DNA of 64,000 nt from Argyresthia goedartella (lineage: Eukaryota > Arthropoda > Insecta > Lepidoptera > Argyresthiidae), in contig OX463812.1 of NCBI GenBank assembly GCA_949825045.1, positions 2,340,661-2,404,660 of the forward strand, in the 5' to 3' direction. Below, in pieces: positions 1-10,100 of this stretch. Every line of letters begins with the position of its first letter. Within the stretch, counting starts at the first letter, position 1. The translations under genes and the position numbers were made by a program. The notes beneath the pieces are model-generated. The model was not told where the DNA came from and searched no databases. It was given only the letters and a program-made list of their open reading frames with translations.

Positions 1-600
1 CATATGGAAGCGCTAATGGTGTTGCACGAGAAGCGCAAAGAATTTATCAAGAAAGATTTCCTAACGGACGATTACCTTCCCGCCACACATTTCAAAACAC
101 ATACCGACGCTTACGCGAAACTGGCAATCGAAGATGTGGACCACACTTCCTACCCGATATTCTGGACGGGGAAAATTATCTTGATTTTTCAATCACTGTC
201 CTGCCAGAATTGCTGGCAGTGGTGCCACTTTTCAATAAAGACGGGCCGGCCTGTCATCTTCCGGCAAGACGGTTGTCCAGCTCACTGGAGAACTGCAGTC
301 AGGGAACACTTGGATAATGATTTCCCAAATTCGTGAATAGGGAGGGATGGACCTATCCATGGCCTCCACGTTCTCTAGACCTGACCCCTTTGGACTTCTA
401 CATCATCTGGGGACGGGCGAAGAAGTTAGTCTACGCTACGGAACTCGAATCTAGAGAAGATTTATCCCAACGGATACAATCAGCATTACATTCGCCGTAA
501 TAAAAGAGGAAATTCGCTTACGAACTACCACTAGAAATAAGGAATCGATGTTACGCGCGCATACGCACTGAAGGTCGACAATTCGAACAAGATTTGTATT
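1..600 (+). pseudogene. Tc1/mariner-type transposase fragment (same group as the 21.9-24.6 kb element)
   Basis: The stretch around 250-330 reads FRQDGCPAHWRTAVREHLDN, which matches the second catalytic Asp region of the transposase at 23690-23760 (HDGCPAHFRRSVRDWLDT). After a stop near 335 another frame continues with the third catalytic region, LTPLDFYIIWGRAKKLVYA (about 380-440), and a helical tail to about 500. The ORF beginning at 4 is therefore a composite of shifted frames and is not a working gene. The window starts inside the element, so its 5' part and left terminus are not visible. Family: IS630/Tc1/mariner DDD transposase. Confidence 0.7.
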
Positions 601-939
601 TTTTTTGTAAATAATCTAAAAAATATGTTTTTGTGATTAAAGAATGATTCAAAATTTATTTTTACCTACAAAATCATGTTTATCTTACATACCTGTCGAA
701 TATTAGCTATATGCGTACCGCCCGCCCGACACATAGTTGGCAAATTAATGAACTTAGAAATGGTTTTTGTGGCATTATTGTAAATTATTAGATTCGTTAC
801 AGAATTTCACTTCTTGAAAAAACATTTGTGAGTAAAAAAAAAAATTATGTTAATTTCCAGTATTTTTTACGAAAAAATAACCGTACAACATTACGCCACC
901 AATAACAAAATAATTGCAAGTTATATCAATAACTTTTTT

Positions 940-1345
940 ATCTACTCACGTATCATAAACCCTCTTTACTGCGTCTTAAAACCGCACATTAAGAGCAGCA
1001 TAATGTCAAACTATTTCGTAAAAACTCCTTTCTTATCTGAAAATTTGTACATTATGGTCATATAATGTACAAAAATTTGTCAAATTATGGCATTCAAATT
1101 TCGAACGCCGACGCCCGCCTGCGTGCCGCCCCTAGTTTGTCTGTGAAGTTGGTACTACAGAACAAGCTAAACAACTGCAGAGCAATGATCAATGCCACAA
1201 TGCCGGTTAAACATGCGGTTCCTGAACACATCAAAGAGAGCTTTTGATATGTGTGTAGATAAACTAGTGTATGTAACTGTACATAATTAGGCATTAAAAC
1301 TGTCGAGTGATATTGTTATGACCCACTCTCGAGTATTAATGCCCT
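940..1345. repeat. Dispersed repeat, second copy at the window's right edge
   Basis: Positions about 950-1160 closely match 63795-64000, sharing stretches such as TTCGAACGCCGACGCCCGCC and the following GCCGCCCCTAGTTTGTCTGT. The copy continues past 1160 to an imperfect hairpin at 1291-1345, whose arms begin GGCATTAA and end TTAATGCC. No protein is supported; the short ORFs on both strands are shadows. This is a repeat family of unknown class. Confidence 0.7.
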
Positions 1346-2079
1346 CCATTATGTAGCAGTCACATAAACTACTATTATTTATTCAAGTTTAAAGGAGTAA
1401 TTCAGGAGGATTCTTCAAAAAAGTTCAAATTTAAATAAAAAAATCCGTTGTGCCATAACTTTTTTTTGTGGACCTCGGAGATATCAAATGACCTCTTATA
1501 TCCGCCATTTATTTAATTTGGCAAACCATGCACCAAACACCCTGTTCAAATATTATTTTCTGTTAAAAATTACGGGTAGGTATCTAACTTTGATCAACTT
1601 CATCACTGGAGTAATCTCGCCGAAAACTTGCCTGCAAATGCCTGTACTTTCGTCGATAGTAGGAATCTTTATCCTTACGCTTGAGTTTCCCCATAACTGC
1701 ACTTTAACGAATAAAAATATTTTTCGTGACAGCGAAAGATGTTGCGATGCCCGTATAAAAACAATGAATGACAAGTTGGAGGCATGGCCGCTAGGGGGCG
1801 CGCGGGGTAGGCGCCAAATGCGACGCAGGTTTTTTTGAATTTTGAATGAGAGATACTCTAAATATATAAAGTGTGTGTGTTTAGGTAAAAAGATTGAATG
1901 TCCATTGAGATATATTTGAATGCTTAATACGAAACACATTTAAATATATTTTTCTATTCATTAGTTTTAAAGATACTTTGAAAATAATTCAGATATCGAG
2001 GATGTAGGCAGAAGAACTACAAATACCTTTGCCTAGCATTAAAAAAATACTAGCTGACACTAGCTGTCAATGTCACCAT
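1346..2079. other. No gene seen; AT-rich non-coding sequence
   Basis: I see no domain, splice-bounded exon or clear repeat structure here. A short GC-rich island at about 1780-1830 is not in a coding context that I can support. Confidence 0.5.
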
Positions 2080-3400
2080 AACATCAAAGCAGCTTACGGT
2101 CCTTACACTGCTTGATTTCAGTAGCGCCTTCGACTGCGTCGATTTCGATATATTAGTTGAAATTTTAAAGTCACTTAATGTCTCCTCGCACTCTGCTCGC
2201 TGGTTTGACTCCTACCTGAGAGACTGCCAGCAACGCATTAAATCTGAGGAGATCTCGACGGACTGGTGTGATCTCTCCGCAGGTTCCGCAGGGAGGCATC
2301 CTTTCTCCTCTCCTCTTCTCGGTATTCATTAACTCCATCTCTGACGTTCTTACCTCTTCTTATCATCTGTACGCAGATGACCTTCAAATATATTTTGGGT
2401 ACTCGTCACTCTCATAACCTAGTTCAGAAAATGCCCGTCGACCCTATAGTGTTTGATGGTAACATAATTTCATACAACGAGAAGGCCAAGAATCTTGGGG
2501 TTGTATTTGATAAATTGTTGTCCTGGTCGCCCCATGTTTGTGAGGTCAGCAGACGAGTCTTTGCGTCATTTCACTCCCTACGGAGATTGCAGCACTTCCT
2601 GCCGCAGCAGACTAAAATCACCCTTGCCCAGTCCCTATACTACCTTTAATCGACTATGCGGATGTTTGCTTGATCGGTGCGAACGAAGAACAACTGAACA
2701 AACTCGAACGACTTCAAAACCTCGGGATTCGGTTTGTCTTCGGGCTGCGCAAGTATGACCATGTCTCACAGTATCGCAAGGAGTAGGGATGGCTTCCGAT
2801 CCGCCTTCGTCGTGATATGCACGTTCTCTCCTATCTGTTCAAAATTTTGCGAAATCCCCGCTACCCCTCATATCTTCGAGAACGTTTCGAGTTTATTTCC
2901 TCCAGGCATAGCAACCGGAGATCCCACACGATGTATCTTCTTTCTACTCCTCGGCATAACACTGCCGCTTACAAACACTCGTTTAGGTTAACGGCGATCC
3001 GACTGTGGAACGCACTTCCCTGCGTTATTAGAGATAGTCCCTCAATTTTCACTTTTAAGTCAAGATTGAAAGAGCATTTCCTTTCTCTTTCGTGATAGGT
3101 ACTTTTATATATGTATATATAAGTAGTTTATGTTTGATATATATTGAATTTTTTGCTTTTGTATTTTATTTAGTATATATCATTTATTACATTATTATGT
3201 TTTAGTTGTAAATAATTAAATGTGTACAGTTTTATTGCGCACTAGGACTCTCCTGTTGCACAATTTTTCCTGTCCTGCCTATGTTTGCTGGTAGAAATCT
3301 CTCTTTAGAGATAAGCTCGCCTTTGCTCATAAAATGTTTTGTTACCTTACTATTAAGATTTCTGTGCAATAAAGAATATGAATGAATATGAATGAATCTA
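2080..3400 (+). pseudogene. Truncated jockey-like non-LTR retrotransposon (reverse transcriptase C-terminal half)
   Basis: Frame-broken reverse transcriptase reads across the interval: a palm segment LDFSSAFDCVDFDIL (about 2110), the turn VPQGGILSPLLF with a nearby frame break (about 2285), the catalytic box YADD (about 2370), then thumb and C-terminal segments to a stop near 3095. At least two frameshifts and one stop (about 2785) break it. The 3' end carries short GAATATGAAT repeats at about 3375-3395, as is common for LINE tails. The 5' half, with any endonuclease, is missing, which fits 5' truncation on insertion. Confidence 0.8.
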
Positions 3401-3960
3401 ACTTGTATCGTAATGTGCATAACCGTGTGTTCGATTTGTTTGATCGTCCACGCACACCCGCATAAAACTAACAGAAGAATAGCACTATACAATTTCTACG
3501 CCTGCAAAAGAGATAGCAAGCAAGGTGGGCTCAACTGAGACGTTCAAACCGAACGCAGCGTTTGTTTTTTTTTTTACTTTCTGGGACAGGCAAAGACAAA
3601 GCCTTGACAATGACATTTTTTATGTTCTGGCAAAGGTAACATGGTCCATTATGCCAACATCAACCTTTTCCAAACACTCAAGACTCAAAAATTTATTTAA
3701 TTATGAAAAATAAAAATTTAGGAAAATGTTAAAATGAAAATCCCTTAAGCTCTCGGCCAACTTTCGAATTAGCTATTAAAATAAGGGGGTTAATAATTTG
3801 AAATGTTGTCAGTTATATAAATCCGGAGGACGTAACGTTGCAGTATAATCTAATGTACTGTCTATATGTGTGTATGTACGTGTATGTGTGTATGTGAGTA
3901 TTTGTAATTTATTTACTTTTGTTATTTTATTAATGTCAAGCCGCTAAGATTAATCTAAAT
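3401..3960. other. No gene seen; includes a GT-rich simple stretch
   Basis: The interval has a TG/TATG-rich microsatellite-like segment at about 3862-3900. The 62-codon ORF starting at 3525 has no recognisable domain and is not called. Confidence 0.5.
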
Positions 3961-3964
3961 TAAG

Positions 3965-4075
3965 TATTATTAAGGTGTTTGGTCTCTGCCTACCCCTCTT
4001 CCGGGAAAATAGGCGTGAGCATATGTATGTATGTATGTATGTAAGGATTATTATTATTATTATTATAATAAATAC
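3965..4075 (+). repeat. Lepidopteran retroposon tail with GTAT and ATT microsatellites
   Basis: The segment GGTCTCTGCCTACCCCTCTT leads to GGCGTGAGCATATGTATGTATG, a configuration seen as the 3' end of abundant lepidopteran retroposons. It is followed by (GTAT)n at about 4024-4045 and (ATT)n at 4049-4068. The assignment to a particular SINE or LINE family is inference. Confidence 0.55.
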
Positions 4076-4401
4076 CTACACGGCTCGTCCCTTAACTGAC
4101 TGACTAATGCCAATTCCAAGATGGCGACTCGCTCGGTAACTCTTTGAGGTGTCCGAGGCGAACGACGCGACTTACACGATACGAGCCTGAATTGTAAGTG
4201 TGATGAATAAATTAGGAGGAATGCTGACTCCACCTACTATTTGAGAGAACATTATTATTATTATATTAGTATAATGTTATAGTATCTGTGGTAATACCCA
4301 CAGGTTGACGTTATTGTTGATTTTCTTGCTCAAAAATGAGGAGTATTACGATCTACCCGAGTTTCCGTGAGGAAGTAATGCGATGTGGTGTGTGTGCGCA
4401 G

Positions 4402-4519
4402 ACGCGGCAAGCCGCTGTACCTGAGCCAGGACCGGCTGGAGCTGCTGCAGGCGCAGTGGCTCGCGCACCGCTTCGACCACACCAAGCGCACCTGGGTGTG
4501 GCACCGCGACTCGCTGTGA
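4402..4519 (+). CDS. Terminal coding exon of an unrecognised host gene
   Basis: A pyrimidine/TG stretch ends in the acceptor GTGTGCGCAG at 4401. The exon then encodes 38 residues and a TGA at 4517-4519, starting with the third base of a split codon (RGKPLYLSQDRLELLQAQW, then LAHRFDHTKRTWVWHRDSL). Base composition is strongly GC-rich with G/C third positions, unlike the AT-rich surroundings, which supports a real exon. The residue pattern (amphipathic helix, then a basic/aromatic tail) looks conserved, but I do not recognise the protein. Upstream exons must lie beyond the left edge, or far upstream within the repeat-filled 0-4.3 kb. Confidence 0.65.
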
Positions 4520-4523
4520 GCTG

Positions 4524-4603
4524 AGCGTGCTGCGTGCTGCGTGATGCGTGCTGCGTGCTGCGTGATGCGTGCTGCGTGATGCGTGCTGCGTGCTGCGTGC
4601 TGC
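4524..4603. repeat. 7 bp minisatellite in a 3' UTR
   Basis: Directly after the stop codon of the terminal exon, units of GTGCTGC and GTGATGC repeat about eleven times. The array probably lies in the 3' UTR of that gene. Confidence 0.85.
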
Positions 4604-5470
4604 GGGGCGCATGCGGGACCGGCTATCGTGGCTGCAGGCTAGGGTTAACATTTAGCGTCCACAATATTCTGTACAGTAAGGGCGATGTGCACCAGGCCTT
4701 TGTCAGCCGCTAAATACAGTTTAAATACGAGGCGATTACCTGTCAGCCAGGTCCCCAATTAAAATAGCCATGTGACCATCTCCTCCGCCACTCTCCAACC
4801 TGTCACCAAGCGCAGTGCAGAAGGAGACGCCCATGATAGATCGACTATCGACTCCCCCTGCACGCGCACGCACGTGTTTGTTGACCCCCGATTTAACAAA
4901 CGGAGGTCGAGTTTATTTTTAGTGTTATTTTAACTGTATTAAGCAGCTATCAGCGGTCCGGTGCAAGTCGGTCTAAATCTTAGACTGCAGCAGTTATGAT
5001 GCGAGGCTGGTGCTGAGTCATGTAGGTATGTGTATTGTACATTGCGACGTGCCTACGCGCGGACGCAACCTCTGCTCCCAGGGAGCGCAACTTTAACGGC
5101 CACTCAAATAGGCTATTTGAAACTTTGATATATTTCAGTGGCTCAAAGATCTATCAACTTTTCTGATGAATTGTGGACAGGGTTTTCTGTAAAGTGGAAT
5201 CATATATCAGGTGCAATTTATATTATTTTGATATGTTTACATACTTTCAGATTGTTCCTGTATGCTGCAGCAGCCTGGGGCGGATCCAGCTCTCTTAGAG
5301 TCAAGCTGCTCGCGCACACTGTCTCGCTTGACCTACATGGACCCCTGCATCCGCCCCGGGCAGCAGCTCTGACGCAAACGATATCACTCACTAAACCAAG
5401 CAATAATGTATAACGCCTAGATGTGTCTTGATCCATCTATAAGAATGTTTTATGTAATGTAATGTTTCTG
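4604..5470. other. No gene seen; probable 3' UTR or downstream flank
   Basis: The sequence has a mixed GC content and no domain-bearing reading frame. The ORFs at 5138-5436 on both strands overlap each other and show nothing recognisable. Confidence 0.45.
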
Positions 5471-5473
5471 TTA

Positions 5474-5725
5474 CTTAGCCTCCGCTGTTCGTCTGTCGGT
5501 CCGCCTCGCCGCTGTCAGCGGGCTCTATCTAATGAACCATAATAGGTAGAGACTTGAAATTTTCACAGAGTATGTAATTCTATTGACGTAAGGAACCATG
5601 CGCGTTTTAAAAATTAAAAGAGTGTTGGGGACACATTAGTATTAGAGACATTTCTGTTTTGTGATTTTTTTCTTGTATGTACAATGGTACGGAACCCGGC
5701 GTGTCCGACTCGCACTTGACCGGAT
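5474..5725 (-). repeat. Dispersed repeat family A, diverged copy
   Basis: Read on the minus strand it begins CCGGTCAAGTGCGAGTCGG, continues with GGTTCCGTACCA and GTGAAAATTTCAAGTCTCTA, and ends in a GACAG-rich segment. It is homologous to the better copies at 29478-29873 and 63371-63760 and to the fragment at 63124-63218. It is non-coding and abundant in lepidopteran genomes as far as I know; its class is uncertain. Confidence 0.75.
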
Positions 5726-6671
5726 TGTTATTTTATGATGACAATCTGAGATGTCCAAATTTCTGATTTGACCCCACGCTCAGTTTTTCATAGATTACAT
5801 GATTTTCCTGTTGATTTGAGGTTCATGCTTGCGTTGCATTATGCGTGGTTTATATGTTGTATTAATTACTTATATAATTGTCGATATAACTGTACATATG
5901 CTTGCTGTTAGGTGACTGTTAAGGTTTCTCCTAATGGGTGTTGTCAGGCTGTGAATATTTGAATTTTCCTCTTTCTGTTGACTCGAAGACGCGAATTCAT
6001 GGTTTTAGAGATCATATTAAATTATTGATTTATTTTCATGTTGTTTTTTCAACCTCATCAATCCTGGGAACTTCTAACTTGAATAGACTAGTGAATAAGT
6101 CTCGTTAGTTTCTTAATGCATTAGGTATCACTATATGAAGTAGTGCCACCTGTGTGTATGTATTGTTTGCTATATATGTTGGCATCCAGCGCACAGCACC
6201 TGTGTGTATGTATTGTTTGCTATATATGTTGGCATCCAGCGCACAGCCAGGTTTCTCGAGGATGATGGTAGCCAGTAATTAGCCGCTTGTATTAATTTAT
6301 TTTGTCAACCAAATAACGATTTAACTTTTTATTATTGACAATAAATCAAATAAACAATTACATAACTGAAAGCAATTAAATAATTATTAGAAAACTAGGT
6401 TTGTAATGTTTTTTGTAAAATAAAAATGATATGATTAGGTTTCCTAATTGTCATTATTGTGAATGTAACGATGATCTGATTTTGATTCGTATGAAACAGC
6501 CAGTCTGTGTGGAGCACACTCACACAGACTCATGTTTTAGCTCGTAACGAACACGCGAACTATCTAGGAGTTTTATAAATTTTTGTATATTATAAAGTTA
6601 CAAATAATAGTTTATATTATCAAAGTAATACATACAATTTGTAATTCGATTGTACTGTTTATAATTGTTAC
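5726..6671. other. No gene seen
   Basis: This is AT-rich non-coding sequence; apart from the 50 bp duplication at 6148-6247 nothing is recognised. Confidence 0.5.
6148..6247. repeat. Perfect 50 bp tandem duplication
   Basis: The unit beginning ACCTGTGTGTATGTATTGTT occurs twice in direct succession (6148-6197 and 6198-6247) without a mismatch that I can see, so the duplication looks recent. Confidence 0.9.
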
Positions 6672-6771
6672 AGTCTTCACAAAATAAAAGGCCCAGTGGC
6701 CCAAACTAAATTCAACCTTATTACGTCAGTGACGCGGACGCTGTCACCGGGCCTTTTATTTTGTGAAGACT
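6672..6771. repeat. Perfect 23 bp inverted repeat (hairpin or small MITE)
   Basis: The arms at 6672-6694 and 6749-6771 are exact reverse complements (arm starts AGTCTTCACAAAATAAAAGG) and enclose a 54 bp loop. No clear target-site duplication is seen. It lies just outside the left end of the 5.4 kb transposon. Confidence 0.85.
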
Positions 6772-6806
6772 ATAAATAATCTGAGAAAATTAAGCCGAAA
6801 ATGGAC

Positions 6807-7082
6807 AATCAGCGGAAATATTTCGTGTAGTTTTGAAAATCGCTACAGTTATTCCTTGACATGTCCAGATGATCATATCGAAAATCCTCAAGGGTGGGGG
6901 GTGAGCTAAGGGTGTAGGGGGGGGTCAAAGGACCCTTTTTTTAGATTTTTGCTCGTAAGTCTAAAACCTGCACACATAGCATTACGGTTACTTCTAGAAA
7001 AAAAATCTACATAAAATTTCCTTTAAATTACGTAGTATTATTTTTTTTGTACGGTCGATACTTTAGAAGTAACAGAGTGTTC
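6807..7082. repeat. Left terminal inverted repeat of the 5.4 kb transposon
   Basis: This is the reverse complement of about 11985-12251, with scattered substitutions. The best-conserved parts are CGGAAATA, the segment ATATCGAAAATCCTCAAGGG and the G-run at 6894-6925. Confidence 0.85.
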
Positions 7083-7180
7083 AACTTTATATAGGTATAA
7101 AAAATGAGACGGTTTTAAAAAAAAAAAATGGTATGTTTTAAAAATGTATTCAAAACTAAATTAGACAGACGTAATTTAAA

Positions 7181-10100
7181 TCAATCATTGTCTTCTACTA
7201 CATCATCATCATCTTCACCTTCTACGTCTACTAAATCTATAGGTATGCCATTTGTGCATGAACCCAAACAGCCGCTGCATACTCGACTGCACGTGATACC
7301 AGCTTTTCGGCATCCACAATTACCAGTGCAACCACTTTTGCAGCGACAAAATATTGACTTCAGCACGGTGTCAGGAGCTGGAGGATCATGAGTGGTAACA
7401 GGCTCGAGGTTTCCATCAGCTCCTCGCTTCCAACCCCAAATTTCAGGAGGCAGTGCGTTACCTAGCCACTCTTGTACTTGGTGGAACACTCGGAATGAGT
7501 GAAATTTTGCTGATCCTTTTGTAGGCGGGAGAGAGGAAAGATCTGATTTGGATTTGGTGCTGGATTTGATAAAAACTGAGTATCGATGTCTGTTAAGATC
7601 TAGCTGATCAGTGGCTGCACGATACATCGTCAAAAATATCCTTTCTCCTGACTCTGCTATTTCTTCAGATGTTGATGTTGGATTGTAGAAGACGGCTGCT
7701 ATATCCTTGATTTTTGGTTTTTGTTCAAATAGTTTAACAACTGACACTTTGCCTTTCCTGTGAATTGCTGAGGTTGTGTCGCAGCCGCTGAAGCTATGTA
7801 GGAAAAGGATGGAAGAGCAGAATGAGAGTTTTTGGAGTTCTTGTGAGGAAAATATTTGCATTTCCACTTTACCTCTCCCTGGCTTCACAAAGAATATTTG
7901 CTTCTCTGGTGGTGACAGAGCCATAAGAAGGACTATTAAATCTACATCTTCCCCAACAACAGCAACCACAGGATGGTTTGCGACTTTTTCGATTGCACTT
8001 TTTATAATTGTACAATCAGCATCACTAGGTGCCACTCGTGTTTCAATTTGCTCAACCTGCATTTTATCTGTGAGGAGTTGTATAAGTCGGGACTTGTTTT
8101 TCGCATTAGCTAGGAAATGCTCTTGTTGAACTGTAACTTTCATATCAAGATTGAAATTTATGTCAACAGACGTTTTCATTGCTCCTCTTCTTTTCTGTTC
8201 GGATGTCTTTGTACTGTTTTCTGTCTCGTCGTAGCCATCAAATACGACAGTACAATTTGGTCCATAGTGATTATTTACATATTGAATGTACTGATCACAA
8301 ATATCGGAAAAAGTGAAGCCCAATTGCCACTTAGTCCGGTGCAGAAGAGACCCACCATCGACTATTGTGACACTCGTTTTCAGATCTACAGTAACGTCGG
8401 TTTTGGGAAGAAGATCATACAAAGCAGCTTTTTTGGTTTTTCTCATGCAGCCATCTTTAAAAAGAGATAAGGGATAAGGAGCTAATTCATACTCTAATAA
8501 CGATGCCAAATGTTCATCGTCCTTCTTAGCAATCGCAATCCTTTGGAATATAAGTAATGGATCAACGACTACATTCTCGTCATTGATCTTGATGGCACTT
8601 TTCATGGCCCCCAATGATAAAACTTTGTCCTTACGTTGAAATTTCATATCTGCAAAATTATTTCCGAACGTTTTGGCCATTAGCTGTCTACCGACCTCTT
8701 GTGCTTGATAGCAATTTACTTCAGAGCTTCCAACAATTCCTGTTGATAAGGACAAAAGCTTTTCTGACTTTGGAAAGGCATGGTGATTTATGAACCAATC
8801 ATATAACTTTTTTCTGTCCTCTTGATCCCTGTTTTGACGAGATGGTAGCAGATCTACATGTTGATCTCCCGAAGAAAAATAAACCCCACTGAATTCTTCG
8901 AGTGAAGAGCAGATAGCATGGCTCGTTGGCGTCCCTTTTAACCATTTTGCCAGAGTAGAATCCGTGATTCCTCTTCCTCGGGTCATCCCTCCAGAACTCT
9001 TCATGCTGCGCATTAACGTCTGTTCTATGGTCATATCAGACCAAACTCCAGTCCAAAAGGCGTCACTTCTTCTTATGGTAAAGTATCCTTGTTGGGCAAA
9101 CAGCTCGAATTCTCTAGGGTTCATTTGTGATTCAAGCTGAAGCATATCTTGCAGATACAGATGAGCACATCTGGCATACTGAAAGTGTCCACTGGCGTGG
9201 AAAAACGGTAGCATACGTTGTACAGAGCTTAGGTGCTTCTTCCAGTCACCGGAACGTTCTGCTTCGATGAATTGTTTCATAATTGTAACCATATTAAAGT
9301 ACTGAATCCACAATGCAGCAGTTGGCCCGTTTTCCTTTAAAGTATATAGTTCTTGTATTAAGTGTGATTGTAGTGATATCAGTTGCTCGTTTTCGATTAT
9401 TTTATGTGTAGTCAATGGTTCCGTCACAATGTCTTTCAGAAGCATGTTTACAGCTTCCTTCTCTTCGTTACTGATATCCATATTATTCAAAATTATAGTG
9501 GATAACGTGGTTTGGACCAATATATGTGCGCGAACTGCTCTGGCGTAAGCATGGCCAGTCATAATTTTATCGACTGAAAGGGGAGCAAAAATATTGCACA
9601 GCAAATCCCGTAGGCCACTTCCCACCATTAACTGTCCAATGCATCCAAGAAAAGACATTAACATGTGAAACCCACCAAGTCTCACAGCAACTCTTTTGAG
9701 TTTAGGATCATCCTGACTTGATGCTATAATATCTCGGGCTTTGATATACAGAGGTTGATCAAAAGTAACGAAACAAGTTTCGACGAGACATTGGTCCGCA
9801 GCATGTTTCAAAGCAGTGTATATTGTATCGTAGTCAGATGGAGGTGAATTAATAAATGGCACAGGGACAATGGCACTTTTATTAAAATTTTGACTTGATT
9901 CAATACAATGCATGAACCCTTTCCACTCAGGGAGTCTTGGGATGTTCAGCCACTTGCCACACATCCATAATACATCAGGCAGACTTGGTATTGGCTTGTC
10001 TTGGTGCAGAAAATTTTGTTGATTCACATCTTGTATCATAATTTGCTTCAGTCCTCTCTTAGCGAGTTTGTTAAACGTTTGTAGTTGCAGGACTCCTAGC

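Noticed and set aside
3525..3713. 62-codon plus-strand ORF
   Set aside because: Low-complexity Phe run, no domain, no splice or promoter context.
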